Positions 1-9,644 of a stretch of 64,000 nt of DNA are shown here, piece by piece (within the stretch, counting starts at the first letter, position 1; the number at the start of each line of letters is the position of its first letter). Source of the DNA: an uncultured Prevotellaceae bacterium (lineage in GTDB: Bacteria; Bacteroidota; Bacteroidia; Bacteroidales; Bacteroidaceae). The stretch covers positions 62,001 through 126,000 of the forward strand of contig CACYXD010000011.1 in NCBI GenBank assembly GCA_902778255.1. The letters run 5' to 3'. The translations under genes were made by a program, and so were the position numbers. Below the pieces are notes generated by a model, which was not told where the DNA came from, searched no databases, and was given only the letters and a program-made list of their open reading frames with translations.

Positions 1-111
1 CAGTATCTTGGCATCGGGACGCAACTCACGGATGGCATTGGCAATAGATACGGCGGGGAAGATATGACCTCCCGTTCCGCCTCCGCTGATAACAACTCTT
101 AATTCTTTCAT
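1..111 (-). CDS. murG: MurG, N-terminal 37 residues (partial, runs off the window)
   Basis: UDP-N-acetylglucosamine--lipid I transferase, which makes lipid II at the inner face of the membrane. Only the first 37 codons are present. They begin MKELRVVISGGGTGGHIFPA, which holds the glycine-rich GGGTGGH loop typical of MurG N-termini. The ATG overlaps the ftsW stop codon as ATGA (108-111), which fixes the start and implies translational coupling. The position directly after ftsW is the usual dcw order. The rest of the gene lies beyond the left edge, so length and C-terminal domain cannot be judged. Confidence 0.93.
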   Translation of the reverse strand, partial: MKELRVVISGGGTGGHIFPAVSIANAIRELRPDAKIL

Positions 112-1382
112 ACTTCTGCAGTTTTTACAGATTGGTCTTTTCGCTTAGCACTACGACTAACACTCAAGATAACACCGACATAGGCACAGTTGACAATGGT
201 CGAGGTGCCACCTTTAGAGATGAGCGGCAACGGCTGACCGGTAACAATACCGAAGTCGACAGCTACACACATATTGATAATGGCCTGGAACACCAGCAAC
301 AGGGTAAGTCCCATAACCAGAAATGCAGGGAAGTTATTCTCGCAGCGACTGGCTATACGGCCGGCACGGAACAGGAGAATGACATACAGGAACACCACAG
401 CGATGGCACCCAACAGTCCTAACTCCTCGATAATGATAGCATAGATGAAATCGGAGAATGCCTGAGGCAGATAGTCGCGTTCCACGGAGTTGCCCGGTCC
501 CTTACCGATAACACCTGACGAGGCAATGGCAAAATTGGCATGGGTGACCTGAAAGTTCTTGTCAGTAATTTTATACTCCTCGGCAGACACATTCTTGTCT
601 GACTTGCCAGCGATACGGTTTTTCCACGTCCAGAAGCGATGGGTCAGCTTCTCAAAACCTGAACGGTCTTTCTTCTCGGCCGGTTTGTCAACTTGTTCCA
701 AACCATCAGCCTGAGCCTGCTCCATAGCCTGACCCTCTTTGTCGTATTTAGCTAACCAGAACACTAGGCCAAGAAATAAACCTACCAATAGCACAAGCAC
801 TCCCATCAGCTTACCCATCTGCCTCAAAGGCACACGGGCTATAAACATCATGACAACGATAACGGCAAACAATAAGCAAGCCGTCGACAGGTTCTCCAGA
901 CCGATGAGCATAGTGGCAGGAACCACCAAAAACAGGATGTACTTCATCGCCTTGTCATCGGCACCACTCTCGTCCTCACGCTGCATGGCACTTAGAATCT
1001 GAGCGGCTGTCAGCACCATCGTTCCCTTGGCAATCTCTGAAGGTTGGAACGTGAAGCCTGGCAACTGAATCACACGGTTAGCACCATTGATACTCTCACC
1101 ACCAATGAGCACCCAGAGCAGAGTGGCATAGGTAATGACCAACATCAACGGGGTAAGGAGCTTGAAATAACGGCATGGTATATTGAGCGTAATGATGGCT
1201 ACCGCCACGCCAACCAAGATCATCGCAGTATGATAGATGAGGGGCATCATATAGTTATGGGTCTTATAGGTCAGCGTACTCGAGGCTGAAAACACCTCGA
1301 CGATGCTGATCAGACAAAGGAAGAGGAACACCGTCCAGATGCCTTTGTCGCCCTTGAAGAGATTGCCAATTTTCTTTTCCAT
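108..1382 (-). CDS. ftsW: FtsW, SEDS-family septal peptidoglycan glycosyltransferase
   Basis: Multipass membrane protein of 424 residues in the SEDS family; with its partner penicillin-binding protein it polymerises lipid II at the septum. Visible marks are a run of about ten hydrophobic segments, the motif PQAFSDFIYAIIIEELG around residue 305 and the conserved GQPLPLISKGGTS near residue 385. A charged insert around residues 215-275 forms the large extracytoplasmic loop. It lies 2 bp after murD and overlaps murG by 4 bp, in a tightly coupled dcw operon. FtsW rather than RodA is favoured by the dcw context; sequence alone separates the two less well. Confidence 0.95.
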   Translation of the reverse strand: MEKKIGNLFKGDKGIWTVFLFLCLISIVEVFSASSTLTYKTHNYMMPLIYHTAMILVGVAVAIITLNIPCRYFKLLTPLMLVITYATLLWVLIGGESINGANRVIQLPGFTFQPSEIAKGTMVLTAAQILSAMQREDESGADDKAMKYILFLVVPATMLIGLENLSTACLLFAVIVVMMFIARVPLRQMGKLMGVLVLLVGLFLGLVFWLAKYDKEGQAMEQAQADGLEQVDKPAEKKDRSGFEKLTHRFWTWKNRIAGKSDKNVSAEEYKITDKNFQVTHANFAIASSGVIGKGPGNSVERDYLPQAFSDFIYAIIIEELGLLGAIAVVFLYVILLFRAGRIASRCENNFPAFLVMGLTLLLVFQAIINMCVAVDFGIVTGQPLPLISKGGTSTIVNCAYVGVILSVSRSAKRKDQSVKTAEV

Positions 1383-1384
1383 TC

Positions 1385-2716
1385 CTATAGATTTCTTACC
1401 AATTCCTTGAACTGCTCACCACGGTCTTCCATATTCTTGAAGAGATCGAACGACGCACAGCAGGGTGAAAGCAACACCGTCTCGCCAGTCTGAGCCAATT
1501 CATAACAAGCTTCGACACACTCTTTCATCGAGTGGGTATCGCGGACAGGCAGTCCCAATGCATCAAAGTTGTCATGCAACTTCTGATTGTCGGCTCCCAG
1601 ATAAACTAATGCCGAGCACTTCTCTTTGATCAATGGCTTGATGGGATCGTAGTCGTTGCCCTTGTCCTTACCACCTACGATAAGCACCACCTTGGTCTTC
1701 ATAGAGTCGAGTGCATACCAGCAGGCATCGACATTGGTGGCTTTAGAGTCGTTCACATAATGTACACCACGCACCGTGGCCACCTTCTCAAGACGATGTT
1801 CCACACCAGGGAAGTCGCTCAGCGACTGACGGATTACGTCCTTGCGGATACCTGCGATATCACCTGCAATACCTGCTGCCAGCGAGTTATAGATATTATG
1901 ACGGCCTGTCAGACTAAGACTTTCCTGTTCCATGTTAAAGGGTTCAGGTTGCTCAATGGTGTACTCTCCCTCAGAGATATAACCGATAGAGCCATTCTCC
2001 TTCAGTTCAGAGAAAGGATACTGAATAGCCTTGATATCATATTTCTTCAACTCACGCTGGATGATAGGATCATCGTTCCAATAGATGAAGGCATCCTCGG
2101 CCGTCTGGTTCTGAATGATACGCATCTTGGCATCAACATAGTTCTGCATCTCGAAGTTATAACGATCAAGATGGTCAGGGGTGATATTGAGCAAGATGGC
2201 GATATTGGCACGGAACTTATACATATTGTCGAGTTGGAACGACGACAGTTCAATGATATAGTATTCGTGCGGATCCTCTGCCACCTGCAAAGCCAGCGAA
2301 TGTCCGATATTACCAGCCAAGCCTGCATCATAGCCCGCTTTCTTGAAAATATGGTAGACAAGCGAGGTCGTGGTGGTCTTACCATTAGAACCCGTGATAC
2401 AGATCATCTTAGAGTCCGTGTAGCGACCGGCAAACTCTATCTCACTGATAATACCGATACCCTTTTCGATGGCCTTACGCACCATTGGGGCTGTCTCGGG
2501 AATGCCTGGGCTCTTGATAATCTCGTCGGCATTGAGTATCAGCGACTCGGTGTGCTGACCCTCTTCCCATGCTATCTGATGGTCATCAAGCATCTGTTTA
2601 TAGTTAGGGGCTATCTTCGACATATCGCTGACGAACACGTCAAAGCCCTCTTTCTTTGCCAGCACGGCAGCACCTGCGCCACTCTCGCCAGCTCCAAGAA
2701 CAACGATTCTCTTCAT
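1385..2716 (-). CDS. murD: MurD, UDP-N-acetylmuramoyl-L-alanine--D-glutamate ligase
   Basis: Cytoplasmic ATP-dependent Mur ligase of 443 residues that adds D-glutamate to UDP-MurNAc-L-Ala. It starts MKRIVVLGAGESGAGAA, an N-terminal Rossmann loop, and the central ATP-binding P-loop reads ITGSNGKTTTT at about residue 112. The frame extends 18 codons further upstream, but the ATG at 2716 overlaps the mraY stop as ATGA (2713-2716), so this internal start is chosen. The C-terminal domain includes SPCCASFDLFKNMEDRG, typical of MurD. No murF lies between mraY and murD, so that gene must be elsewhere. Confidence 0.96.
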   Translation of the reverse strand: MKRIVVLGAGESGAGAAVLAKKEGFDVFVSDMSKIAPNYKQMLDDHQIAWEEGQHTESLILNADEIIKSPGIPETAPMVRKAIEKGIGIISEIEFAGRYTDSKMICITGSNGKTTTTSLVYHIFKKAGYDAGLAGNIGHSLALQVAEDPHEYYIIELSSFQLDNMYKFRANIAILLNITPDHLDRYNFEMQNYVDAKMRIIQNQTAEDAFIYWNDDPIIQRELKKYDIKAIQYPFSELKENGSIGYISEGEYTIEQPEPFNMEQESLSLTGRHNIYNSLAAGIAGDIAGIRKDVIRQSLSDFPGVEHRLEKVATVRGVHYVNDSKATNVDACWYALDSMKTKVVLIVGGKDKGNDYDPIKPLIKEKCSALVYLGADNQKLHDNFDALGLPVRDTHSMKECVEACYELAQTGETVLLSPCCASFDLFKNMEDRGEQFKELVRNL

Positions 2717-3987
2717 CGTATTTTCAATGTTATAATTGTCAATGCCGCCAGGATAATGGTTGTAATCCAAAAGCGGATGGTGATTTTCGACTCATGGAAA
2801 GGACGGTGAGGCCAGCCTTTCAGGATATAGCGCGATGTCTGGTCGAGCTGATGATCCAGTTTGCGGAAGTTATCATGGATAGGGGTTGCACGGAAAACGC
2901 GCACACGCTGTCCCTTGCGCTTCATGAACTTGAACCACTGTGTCTGGATGATGACGCTCAGGCTCTCGACAAAGAAGATACCGCAGAGGATGGGGAGTAG
3001 CAACTCCTTATGGATAATCACGGCACCCACGCCGATGATACCACCGATAGTGAGCGAACCGGTGTCGCCCATGAAAATCTGAGCTGGGAAGGCGTTGTAC
3101 CAAAGGAAACCGACCATTGCACCGACAAAGGCACTCAGGAACACCACCAACTCCTCACTATGAGGTATATACATAATATCGAAATAAGAGGCGAATCCTA
3201 TATGCGACGACACATATGCCAAGATACCCAAGACAATGCCGATAACAGCGGAATTTCCGGCACACATACCATCCATGCCGTCATTAAGGTTGGCACCATT
3301 GGATACAGCGGTCACCACGAAGATAGTCATCAACACAAAGAGAATCCAACCGGCAGCCACCTTATGCTTACCAACAAACGACATCACATCGGAATAGCTC
3401 AGATTATGATGTTTTGAGAATGGTATTGTAGTCTTCAGCGATTTATGTGCCTCTGTCTCATGCTTGACGATCTCAGTCTTATTGTTCTGAATAGGCTCGC
3501 TGATATTCTCACGCATCACCACATCTGGACTGAGATAGAGCACCAAGCCGACGATAAACCCAATTGACACCTGACCAACAATCTTATATTTACCCTTCAA
3601 CCCTTCCTTATTGCGACGGAATATCTTGATATAGTCATCCATAAAGCCAAGGAAACCCAACCAAACGGTTGTGATAACCATCAGAAGAAGATAGACATTA
3701 CGGATACGCCCCAACAACAAGACAGGCACGAGGATACTGACGATGATAATGATGCCACCCATTGTGGGCACGCCTTTCTTTTCCACGCCGAAGGGATCAA
3801 TGGCCGGATCACGTTCTGTCTCAAAGATCTTGCGACGTTTCATCCATTTAATAAAGAACTCACCGAACCAGGCAGAGATAACCAGCGACAGAATCAAGGC
3901 CAACAGTGCACGGAAGGAGATATAGCTCCACAGGTGACTGCCTGGTATATTGTATTGCTCTAAGAATCTGAAAAGATAATATAGCAT
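2713..3987 (-). CDS. mraY: MraY, phospho-N-acetylmuramoyl-pentapeptide transferase
   Basis: Integral membrane enzyme of 424 residues that transfers phospho-MurNAc-pentapeptide to undecaprenyl phosphate, giving lipid I. Diagnostic motifs are FMDDYIKIFRRNKEGLKGKYK (about residues 114-134), NGANLNDGMDGMCAG and FPAQIFMGDTGSLTIGG. It is longer than the roughly 360-residue Gram-negative enzymes because of a hydrophilic insert near residues 160-210. The region where many MraY proteins carry a His-His-His motif reads PIHDNFR here. From memory this is common in Bacteroidales, but I could not check it. The gene overlaps murD by 4 bp. Confidence 0.95.
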   Translation of the reverse strand: MLYYLFRFLEQYNIPGSHLWSYISFRALLALILSLVISAWFGEFFIKWMKRRKIFETERDPAIDPFGVEKKGVPTMGGIIIIVSILVPVLLLGRIRNVYLLLMVITTVWLGFLGFMDDYIKIFRRNKEGLKGKYKIVGQVSIGFIVGLVLYLSPDVVMRENISEPIQNNKTEIVKHETEAHKSLKTTIPFSKHHNLSYSDVMSFVGKHKVAAGWILFVLMTIFVVTAVSNGANLNDGMDGMCAGNSAVIGIVLGILAYVSSHIGFASYFDIMYIPHSEELVVFLSAFVGAMVGFLWYNAFPAQIFMGDTGSLTIGGIIGVGAVIIHKELLLPILCGIFFVESLSVIIQTQWFKFMKRKGQRVRVFRATPIHDNFRKLDHQLDQTSRYILKGWPHRPFHESKITIRFWITTIILAALTIITLKIR

Positions 3988-4014
3988 TGTTTTCTTTCTT
4001 TTGTTTCGTTTTCT

Positions 4015-4058
4015 CGATATTTCGATATTTCGATAAATCGATATGACGATATTACGAC
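4015..4058. repeat. 8-bp tandem repeat (CGATATTT type) at the murE-mraY junction
   Basis: Five consecutive 8-bp units starting with CGATA occupy 4015-4054 (CGATATTT twice, then CGATAAAT, CGATATGA, CGATATTA), followed by a partial CGAC. The tract includes the murE stop codon and fills most of the gap before mraY. On the coding strand the unit reads CGnnATAT, the same unit seen before the GH43 gene at 62680-62711. No known function. Confidence 0.85.
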
Positions 4059-5518
4059 TTGAATAATTCTCTCACCACCTCACGGTCGTCAAAGTGATGC
4101 TTCACACCCTTAACTTCCTGATAGTCTTCATGGCCCTTTCCTGCTATGAGAATCACATCACCAGACTGAGCCAGCATACAAGCCGTGCGGATGGCCTCTT
4201 TACGATCCACGATGCTCACCACCTTTTTCATCTGTTTGGCATCAAGGCCGGCCAACATATCGTTGATGATATCCTGCGGCTCTTCGAAACGAGGGTTGTC
4301 GCTGGTAATGATGACACGATCACTCTGCTTCACGGCCTCCTGAGCCATCAAGGGGCGCTTACCCTTGTCCCGGTTGCCGCCAGCTCCACACACGGTGATG
4401 ATTTTTCCATCCTTACCCTCAAGTACTTCATGAATGGCTTTTAGCACATTCTCCAAGGCATCGGGGGTGTGAGCATAGTCAACCACTGCGGTATAACCTT
4501 CAGGAGAATGGATGGGCTCCAATCGGCCTGCCACACTCTTTAGTGTACTAAGCACCAGGAGAATATCCTCGGGTTTTTCGCCCAACATCACTGCTGCACC
4601 ATAGACAGCCAGCAGGTTGCTGACATTGAACTTGCCAATAAACTGTACGCCAACCTCATGACCGTCAATCTCCAGATACATACCCTCGAAGTGGCACTCA
4701 ATGATACGGGCCTTGAAGTCGGCCATCGTACGGATACTGTAGGTCTTCACCGTTGCCTTGGTGTTCTGGACCATAAACATTCCGTTCTTATCATCGGCAT
4801 TGGTGATGGCAAAAGCGCCCTTGGGCAACATATCGAAGAAAGCCTTCTTGGCATTGCGGTAGTTCTCCACCGTTTTATGATAATCCAAATGGTCGCGGGT
4901 CAGATTAGTAAAGATGCCTCCGGCAAACTTCAGACCGCCAATACGCTGCTGGGCAATAGCATGACTGGAGCATTCCATGAACACATACTGACAACCAGCA
5001 TCCACCATACGGTGAAGTAACTGATTCAACTCAATAGGATCAGGGGTGGTATGACTGGCTGGTACCGGTTCGTCCTCAATATAGTTGCATACTGTTGAGA
5101 GCAGACCGCACTTATACCCCAGTTTCCTGAACATATTATATAATAAGGTGGCGATGGTGGTCTTGCCATTAGTACCTGTCACACCTACCAGTTTCACCTT
5201 CGATGTAGGATCGCCATGGAAGGTAGTAGCCACCTGTCCGACAACGGCCTCGGTCGATTTCACCTGCACAAAGGTAGTGTGCTCAGCAGTTTCCCCACTG
5301 AGATTCTCAGGCATATCCTCGCACAAGATGGCCGAAGCGCCCAGCTCTATGGCCTTAGATATATATTGATGTCCATCTGTCTGAGTACCTTTGATGGCCA
5401 CAAACAGATGTCCTTTGGCCACCTTGCGCGAGTCAATGTCGACATCAGTAACATCTATGTCGGCAGCGCCTTTGATGGCCTTTACTGTCACGTTTTTTAG
5501 TAGTTCTTCAAGTTTCAT
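4052..5518 (-). CDS. murE: MurE, UDP-MurNAc-tripeptide synthetase (meso-diaminopimelate type)
   Basis: Cytoplasmic Mur ligase of 488 residues that adds the third stem-peptide residue. The P-loop [14 protein letters not shown] lies near residue 113. The substrate-selecting motif reads DNPRFEEP near residue 410; DNPR is the form associated with meso-diaminopimelate-adding MurE, which predicts a DAP-type peptidoglycan. The N-terminal domain (about 1-90) binds the UDP-sugar. The stop codon lies inside an 8-bp tandem repeat. It is followed by mraY after a 64-bp gap, the longest gap in this part of the cluster, and preceded by the ftsI-type gene 12 bp away. Confidence 0.95.
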   Translation of the reverse strand: MKLEELLKNVTVKAIKGAADIDVTDVDIDSRKVAKGHLFVAIKGTQTDGHQYISKAIELGASAILCEDMPENLSGETAEHTTFVQVKSTEAVVGQVATTFHGDPTSKVKLVGVTGTNGKTTIATLLYNMFRKLGYKCGLLSTVCNYIEDEPVPASHTTPDPIELNQLLHRMVDAGCQYVFMECSSHAIAQQRIGGLKFAGGIFTNLTRDHLDYHKTVENYRNAKKAFFDMLPKGAFAITNADDKNGMFMVQNTKATVKTYSIRTMADFKARIIECHFEGMYLEIDGHEVGVQFIGKFNVSNLLAVYGAAVMLGEKPEDILLVLSTLKSVAGRLEPIHSPEGYTAVVDYAHTPDALENVLKAIHEVLEGKDGKIITVCGAGGNRDKGKRPLMAQEAVKQSDRVIITSDNPRFEEPQDIINDMLAGLDAKQMKKVVSIVDRKEAIRTACMLAQSGDVILIAGKGHEDYQEVKGVKHHFDDREVVRELFKS

Positions 5519-5530
5519 ATTTATAGGTTA

Positions 5531-7660
5531 TTATTTGAGTTCCAACGTACATACCATACCTGTCTGGACATTAGTGCCTGCGGCTATATCCTGATGCGTC
5601 ACACGTCCTATGCCGTGCAACTTCACTTTGACGCCCTGACGTTCCAACTGATAAACGGCATCACGAGCACCCATACCCACAACATTAGGAATCTTTCCAT
5701 CGACAATATCCAAGGCTTCCATCTGTACCTTCTCCTTGTTGATGCCCAAACGATGTAACACCACACCTGCAGCCTTATTATCACCTTTCAGCACAGAAGG
5801 CTCCATAACCGACAATGAGTCACGGGCATCAGCCACACTGAGCTTCAGGCTCTTAGCCATCACACCCTCAGAGATATGATGGAAGATACCACCTGACATC
5901 AAACCACCAGAGGCAGGCAAGCCCATTTTTTTGATACATACGATACATGTATACTGTGGATTGTCGGATGGGAAATAGCCGCAGAACGAGAGCCAGTATT
6001 CCACCGTGCCTGTCTTATAACCGCCTGCCTTAGCCACCTGGGCAGTACCTGTCTTACCCGACACTTGGAAAGAGTGTGAGCCAGCTTTCTTTCCCAGACC
6101 CTGACTGACCACATGGCGCAGGATGGTCTGCATGGTCTTGATGGTCTGCGGTTTGGCAATCTGCTCCTTAATCACCTCGGGCGGCAGCTCGGCAATAACC
6201 TCACCATCTTTCATAAAGCTCTTCACAAAACGGGGACGCATCATACGACCATTATTGGCAATAGCATTATAGAAGGTCACAGTATTGATAGGCGCAATCT
6301 GGGTTTCATAACCGATACTCATCCACGGCAGTGTGGTCTTACTCCAATAAAGTGCCCTGTTGCTTGTCTTCGTATCCGGCATACGGATCTTCGGAGGCAG
6401 ATAGCCCACAATGGGGAGCTTCAGATCCTGACCGATACCTACTCGATAGAGTCCCTCGACATATTTACGGGGATTAGAGCCATAGAACTTATCAATAACA
6501 CAGCTCACACCAATATTACTACTGACCTCCAGCGTACGAGCCACATTGATGTCGCCATAGCCGCCACGGTGCCAGTTATGGTCTTTCATCTTCGCACCGT
6601 GCATCGGCATAATACCACTACCAGTATGGATGACATAGCTGGTATCCACCACACCATCGTCTAAGGCTACGAGGAAAGAGGCGACCTTAAACACCGAGCC
6701 TGGCTCACAACGGTAGCTGATAGCATCATTGAAACGCTCATAGTAATTGCCATTATCCGAACGACGCATATTGACAATAGCCTTCACGTCACCGGTCTTC
6801 ACCTCCATCAGGATAGTAACGCCCATAGAGGCATTCCATTTCTTCAAGCCTTCGACCAGCGCCTGCTCAGCCAAGTCTTGCATACCAACATCAATCGTAG
6901 TAACAATATCACAACCATTGATAGGCGGTGTCACGGTGAAAGGAATAATCTTGTTAAGTACTTTCTGCTTGCGCTCGTAACCGTACTTTCCACGAAGCAG
7001 AGAGTCATACGACAATTCTATACCAAAACGAGCGGTATCCTTGCCTCCCTCGAAACTGCGGATATCGCCAATGGTACGCTCGGCCAATGAACCGAACGGA
7101 CGTCGACGTGCTTCAAATTTCTCAGCATGGAAACCACCTTTATTGGCTGGCAAATTGAAATATGGCAGTTGTTGCACCTCGCAATAAGTATTATAGCTCA
7201 GACGCTTGGGCCAGATAGCCCAGTGGCGGGCACCAACGCTACCATTCTTCAGTTCCTTATGACGGCCTTCCTCCAAGCGTGCCTTGAACTCTTCAGCCGA
7301 ACGCTCGGGGAAGATACTGTTCAGACAAATACTCAGCGTGTCAATATTGGCATCCCATATGCTATCACGCTTTCGTATCCAGGCCGTATCGGCATTGCCA
7401 CCAGCCTGATAGTCCATGAAGATCTTGTATTCCGGAATACTGCTGGCCAACAACTGACCATCGCAGCTTAATATATTGCCTCGGTTAGGACGCACGCTGT
7501 CACTATCGCTCTTCTGACGATTGGCCACCGTCTCCCAATAAGACTTCTTGGCAGTCATCGTATAGCCGGCCTTGAATATCACCCCCACTCCGATGAGTGT
7601 CAGCAATACTGCAATAGCCAGATAGCGTGGCAGAACTTTATCACTTTTGAACTTACTCAT
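5531..7660 (-). CDS. ftsI: FtsI-type class B penicillin-binding protein with PASTA domain
   Basis: Septal D,D-transpeptidase of 709 residues, anchored by one N-terminal membrane helix (about residues 13-32) with the catalytic domain in the periplasm. The three active-site motifs are present: SVFK (after CEPG, about residue 314), SSN (SSNIGVS) and KTG (SGKTGTAQ). The last 65 residues form a PASTA-like domain starting IPNVVGMGARDAVYQLE. It lies between the ftsL-like gene and murE, the usual place for ftsI. PASTA-bearing FtsI proteins are normal in Bacteroidota. Confidence 0.95.
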   Translation of the reverse strand: MSKFKSDKVLPRYLAIAVLLTLIGVGVIFKAGYTMTAKKSYWETVANRQKSDSDSVRPNRGNILSCDGQLLASSIPEYKIFMDYQAGGNADTAWIRKRDSIWDANIDTLSICLNSIFPERSAEEFKARLEEGRHKELKNGSVGARHWAIWPKRLSYNTYCEVQQLPYFNLPANKGGFHAEKFEARRRPFGSLAERTIGDIRSFEGGKDTARFGIELSYDSLLRGKYGYERKQKVLNKIIPFTVTPPINGCDIVTTIDVGMQDLAEQALVEGLKKWNASMGVTILMEVKTGDVKAIVNMRRSDNGNYYERFNDAISYRCEPGSVFKVASFLVALDDGVVDTSYVIHTGSGIMPMHGAKMKDHNWHRGGYGDINVARTLEVSSNIGVSCVIDKFYGSNPRKYVEGLYRVGIGQDLKLPIVGYLPPKIRMPDTKTSNRALYWSKTTLPWMSIGYETQIAPINTVTFYNAIANNGRMMRPRFVKSFMKDGEVIAELPPEVIKEQIAKPQTIKTMQTILRHVVSQGLGKKAGSHSFQVSGKTGTAQVAKAGGYKTGTVEYWLSFCGYFPSDNPQYTCIVCIKKMGLPASGGLMSGGIFHHISEGVMAKSLKLSVADARDSLSVMEPSVLKGDNKAAGVVLHRLGINKEKVQMEALDIVDGKIPNVVGMGARDAVYQLERQGVKVKLHGIGRVTHQDIAAGTNVQTGMVCTLELK

Positions 7661-7673
7661 AACTCCTCACTTG

Positions 7674-8201
7674 TCAATCTTCAGGCACCTCGATAATATA
7701 GGGCGGCTGGTCACTCAACTGTAACAGTGTGTCCTGATTCTCACGCAGCACCTTCAATACATTGCTCTGACGGCACAGCTCAGTCAGATTACTCGAGCTT
7801 GCCAACGCCTTGTATTTAGCATCAATCAGTTGCTTCTTCAACTGATCGATTTCTATCACATCCTGTTCACACTGATACCTTACACCGATATAGAAAACGA
7901 GGAAAAATACGATGAAGAGGATTAACAGAATATGATGACGCACCAATGCAAACAAATAGTCGCCACCCACGATCTGCTTCAGCGACAATGATCCCACTGG
8001 GGCATCATCATCTTCACTAGCCGACTCCCTGATACGTTTCAGAGCTACTGCAGAATCCGATACAGGCTTTTCCACCCGTACCGGCTTCTCGGTTTTGTCG
8101 GCAGATGTTTCATCATCAACAGATGCCACCGGCTCCATTCTCTCCGGCTCTGCACCTGTCTCGATAATCATCTCAACTTCATTATGATCGTCTTTTTTCA
8201 T
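7674..8201 (-). CDS. ftsL: FtsL-like division protein
   Basis: Bitopic protein of 175 residues. An acidic, low-complexity cytoplasmic N-terminus (about 1-85) is followed by one membrane helix (about 90-110) and a short periplasmic coiled coil (about 112-160), the architecture of Bacteroidota FtsL-like proteins. FtsL forms the FtsQ-FtsL-FtsB subcomplex that activates FtsW-FtsI, and the position between rsmH and ftsI is the standard one. The N-terminal tail is longer than in proteobacterial FtsL (about 120 residues). The start codon adjoins a 7-bp tandem repeat. Assigned by architecture and synteny more than by sequence identity. Confidence 0.82.
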   Translation of the reverse strand: MKKDDHNEVEMIIETGAEPERMEPVASVDDETSADKTEKPVRVEKPVSDSAVALKRIRESASEDDDAPVGSLSLKQIVGGDYLFALVRHHILLILFIVFFLVFYIGVRYQCEQDVIEIDQLKKQLIDAKYKALASSSNLTELCRQSNVLKVLRENQDTLLQLSDQPPYIIEVPED

Positions 8202-8228
8202 CAGTCTTCAGTTTTCAATTCTCAATTT
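8201..8228. repeat. 7-bp tandem repeat at the rsmH-ftsL junction
   Basis: Four heptamers in a row (TCAGTCT, TCAGTTT, TCAATTC, TCAATTT) span the rsmH stop codon and end on the ftsL start codon. On the coding strand they read as purine-rich units of the form TGAnnnn. Similar heptamer tracts occur at 28804, 32906, 53149 and 57171. Confidence 0.75.
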
Positions 8229-9159
8229 TCTCGGCAATTCTCAGTTTGGCACTGCGGCTACGAGGGTTGGCCGCCAGTTCCTCATCCGAGGGTACTATCA
8301 CCCTATTATTAATAAGGTGTAAGGGTGATTTTGTCTTCCCGAAGAAGTCCTGCTCCACCTTTCCCTCCACATTGCCAGTACGCATCACATTCTTCACGAT
8401 ACGGTCTTCCAGTGAATGATATGTAATCACGCTCAATCTGCCACCGGGTTTCAACAGACTACATGCTCCCAACAGCATCTCACGCAGTGCATCCATCTCA
8501 TGGTTCACCTCAATGCGAAGTGCCTGGAACAGTTTTGTCATCTCTTTCTTCTCGCGTTCTCTGGCAAAGAGTTTTTCCGTCAGTTCAAGCAACTGCCCCG
8601 TTGTCTGTATCGGACTCTCCTGACGAGCCTTTACCAACAGGTTGGCCAGTTTACGGGCATTTTTCAACTCTCCATAGAGATAGAACACATCTGACAGCTG
8701 TTCTTCAGTATAGTTATTCACCACATCGGCAGCAGTTATCCCGGCGCGCTTGTTCATACGCATATCGAGCGGTGCGTCGAAGCGGAACGAGAAACCTCGC
8801 GATTCATCATCGAAATGGTGTGACGAGACCCCCAGGTCTGCTAGCAGGCCATCTAGCCCGTCAACCCCATAATAGCGCATCCAGTTCTTCAGATACCTGA
8901 AATTGCTACGAACAAATGTGAATCGCTCATCACATCCCTTACATTCATCAGCAACTCCTCGTATATTCTGTTCGGCATCAGCATCCTGATCAAAACCATA
9001 AAGATGACCATGAGCGCCCAGGCGACTCAAGATCTCTCTGGAATGGCCTCCGCCACCAAAGGTAACGTCAACATAAACGCCATCGGGCCGGATAGCCAGC
9101 CCGTCAACGCTCTCCTTCAATAGGACCGATACGTGATACGTCTCTGCTGTTTTTATCAT
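8215..9159 (-). CDS. rsmH: RsmH, 16S rRNA (cytosine-1402-N4) methyltransferase
   Basis: S-adenosylmethionine-dependent methyltransferase of 314 residues that modifies C1402 in the ribosomal P site. It begins with HVSVLLKESVDGL and carries the SAM-binding motif DVTFGGGGHSREIL at about residues 31-44. Further family motifs are GVSSHHFDDESRGFSFRFDAPLDMRM and FQALRIEVNHE. Its length matches the family. It lies 5 bp after mraZ, the conserved first pair of the dcw cluster (also called mraW). Confidence 0.97.
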   Translation of the reverse strand: MIKTAETYHVSVLLKESVDGLAIRPDGVYVDVTFGGGGHSREILSRLGAHGHLYGFDQDADAEQNIRGVADECKGCDERFTFVRSNFRYLKNWMRYYGVDGLDGLLADLGVSSHHFDDESRGFSFRFDAPLDMRMNKRAGITAADVVNNYTEEQLSDVFYLYGELKNARKLANLLVKARQESPIQTTGQLLELTEKLFAREREKKEMTKLFQALRIEVNHEMDALREMLLGACSLLKPGGRLSVITYHSLEDRIVKNVMRTGNVEGKVEQDFFGKTKSPLHLINNRVIVPSDEELAANPRSRSAKLRIAEKIEN

Positions 9160-9164
9160 CGCTG

Positions 9165-9614
9165 TCAGTGGCCGTTTGTCATGATGGCTTTCAGTTTCGC
9201 CGCAAATTCCTCTTGCGGCAAGAATGGCTGCTGAGTCTTCTCAACTGCCCATATCTCTATGGCATCATTGACGCCAATAAACCTTACACCCTGTACTATA
9301 TCGGCCATCTGCATATAGCGTTTCGGTATCAGGAAACGCCCATTGCCATCGAGCGTCAGCACCTCTGCCTCGGAAACATATTGGCGAAGCACCTGCTGAC
9401 CGACATCGTCCCACTCGTTGACTTTCTCCAGCAGCGCGTCCATACGACGATTCCAGGTACTTTCAGGATAAAGCACAAGACACTGCTGATGCACATCCTT
9501 GCGCATCACCAACACTTCCTCGCCTGCTGCCTGGAGCACCTTGCGGAACCCTGCAGGCAGAAAAACGCGGCCTTTAGTGTCGGTCTTGGCTTCTATATTA
9601 CCTAAAAATCGCAT
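9165..9614 (-). CDS. mraZ: MraZ, transcriptional regulator at the head of the dcw cluster
   Basis: DNA-binding protein of 149 residues with two tandem SpoVT/AbrB-like halves. The first half reads FLGNIEAKTDTKGRVFLPAG; the second includes LTLDGNGRFLIPKRYM. In other bacteria MraZ binds short direct repeats in its own promoter and controls the dcw operon. The frame extends 11 codons upstream, but MRFLGN is the standard N-terminus, so the ATG at 9614 is chosen. A -7 box and three 10-bp-spaced AAAGTGG-like repeats lie directly upstream (9645-9690), which fits autoregulation. Confidence 0.95.
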   Translation of the reverse strand: MRFLGNIEAKTDTKGRVFLPAGFRKVLQAAGEEVLVMRKDVHQQCLVLYPESTWNRRMDALLEKVNEWDDVGQQVLRQYVSEAEVLTLDGNGRFLIPKRYMQMADIVQGVRFIGVNDAIEIWAVEKTQQPFLPQEEFAAKLKAIMTNGH

Positions 9615-9644
9615 ACGAACATTATTAATATGAGAGTTTGCGTG

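Noticed and set aside
1760..2809. 349-codon plus-strand open frame
   Set aside because: Antisense to murD, no recognisable family, and no promoter.
2890..2915. Inactivating change in MraY (HDN where many enzymes have HHH)
   Set aside because: The rest of the enzyme is intact in an essential operon, and I recall the same form in other Bacteroidales.
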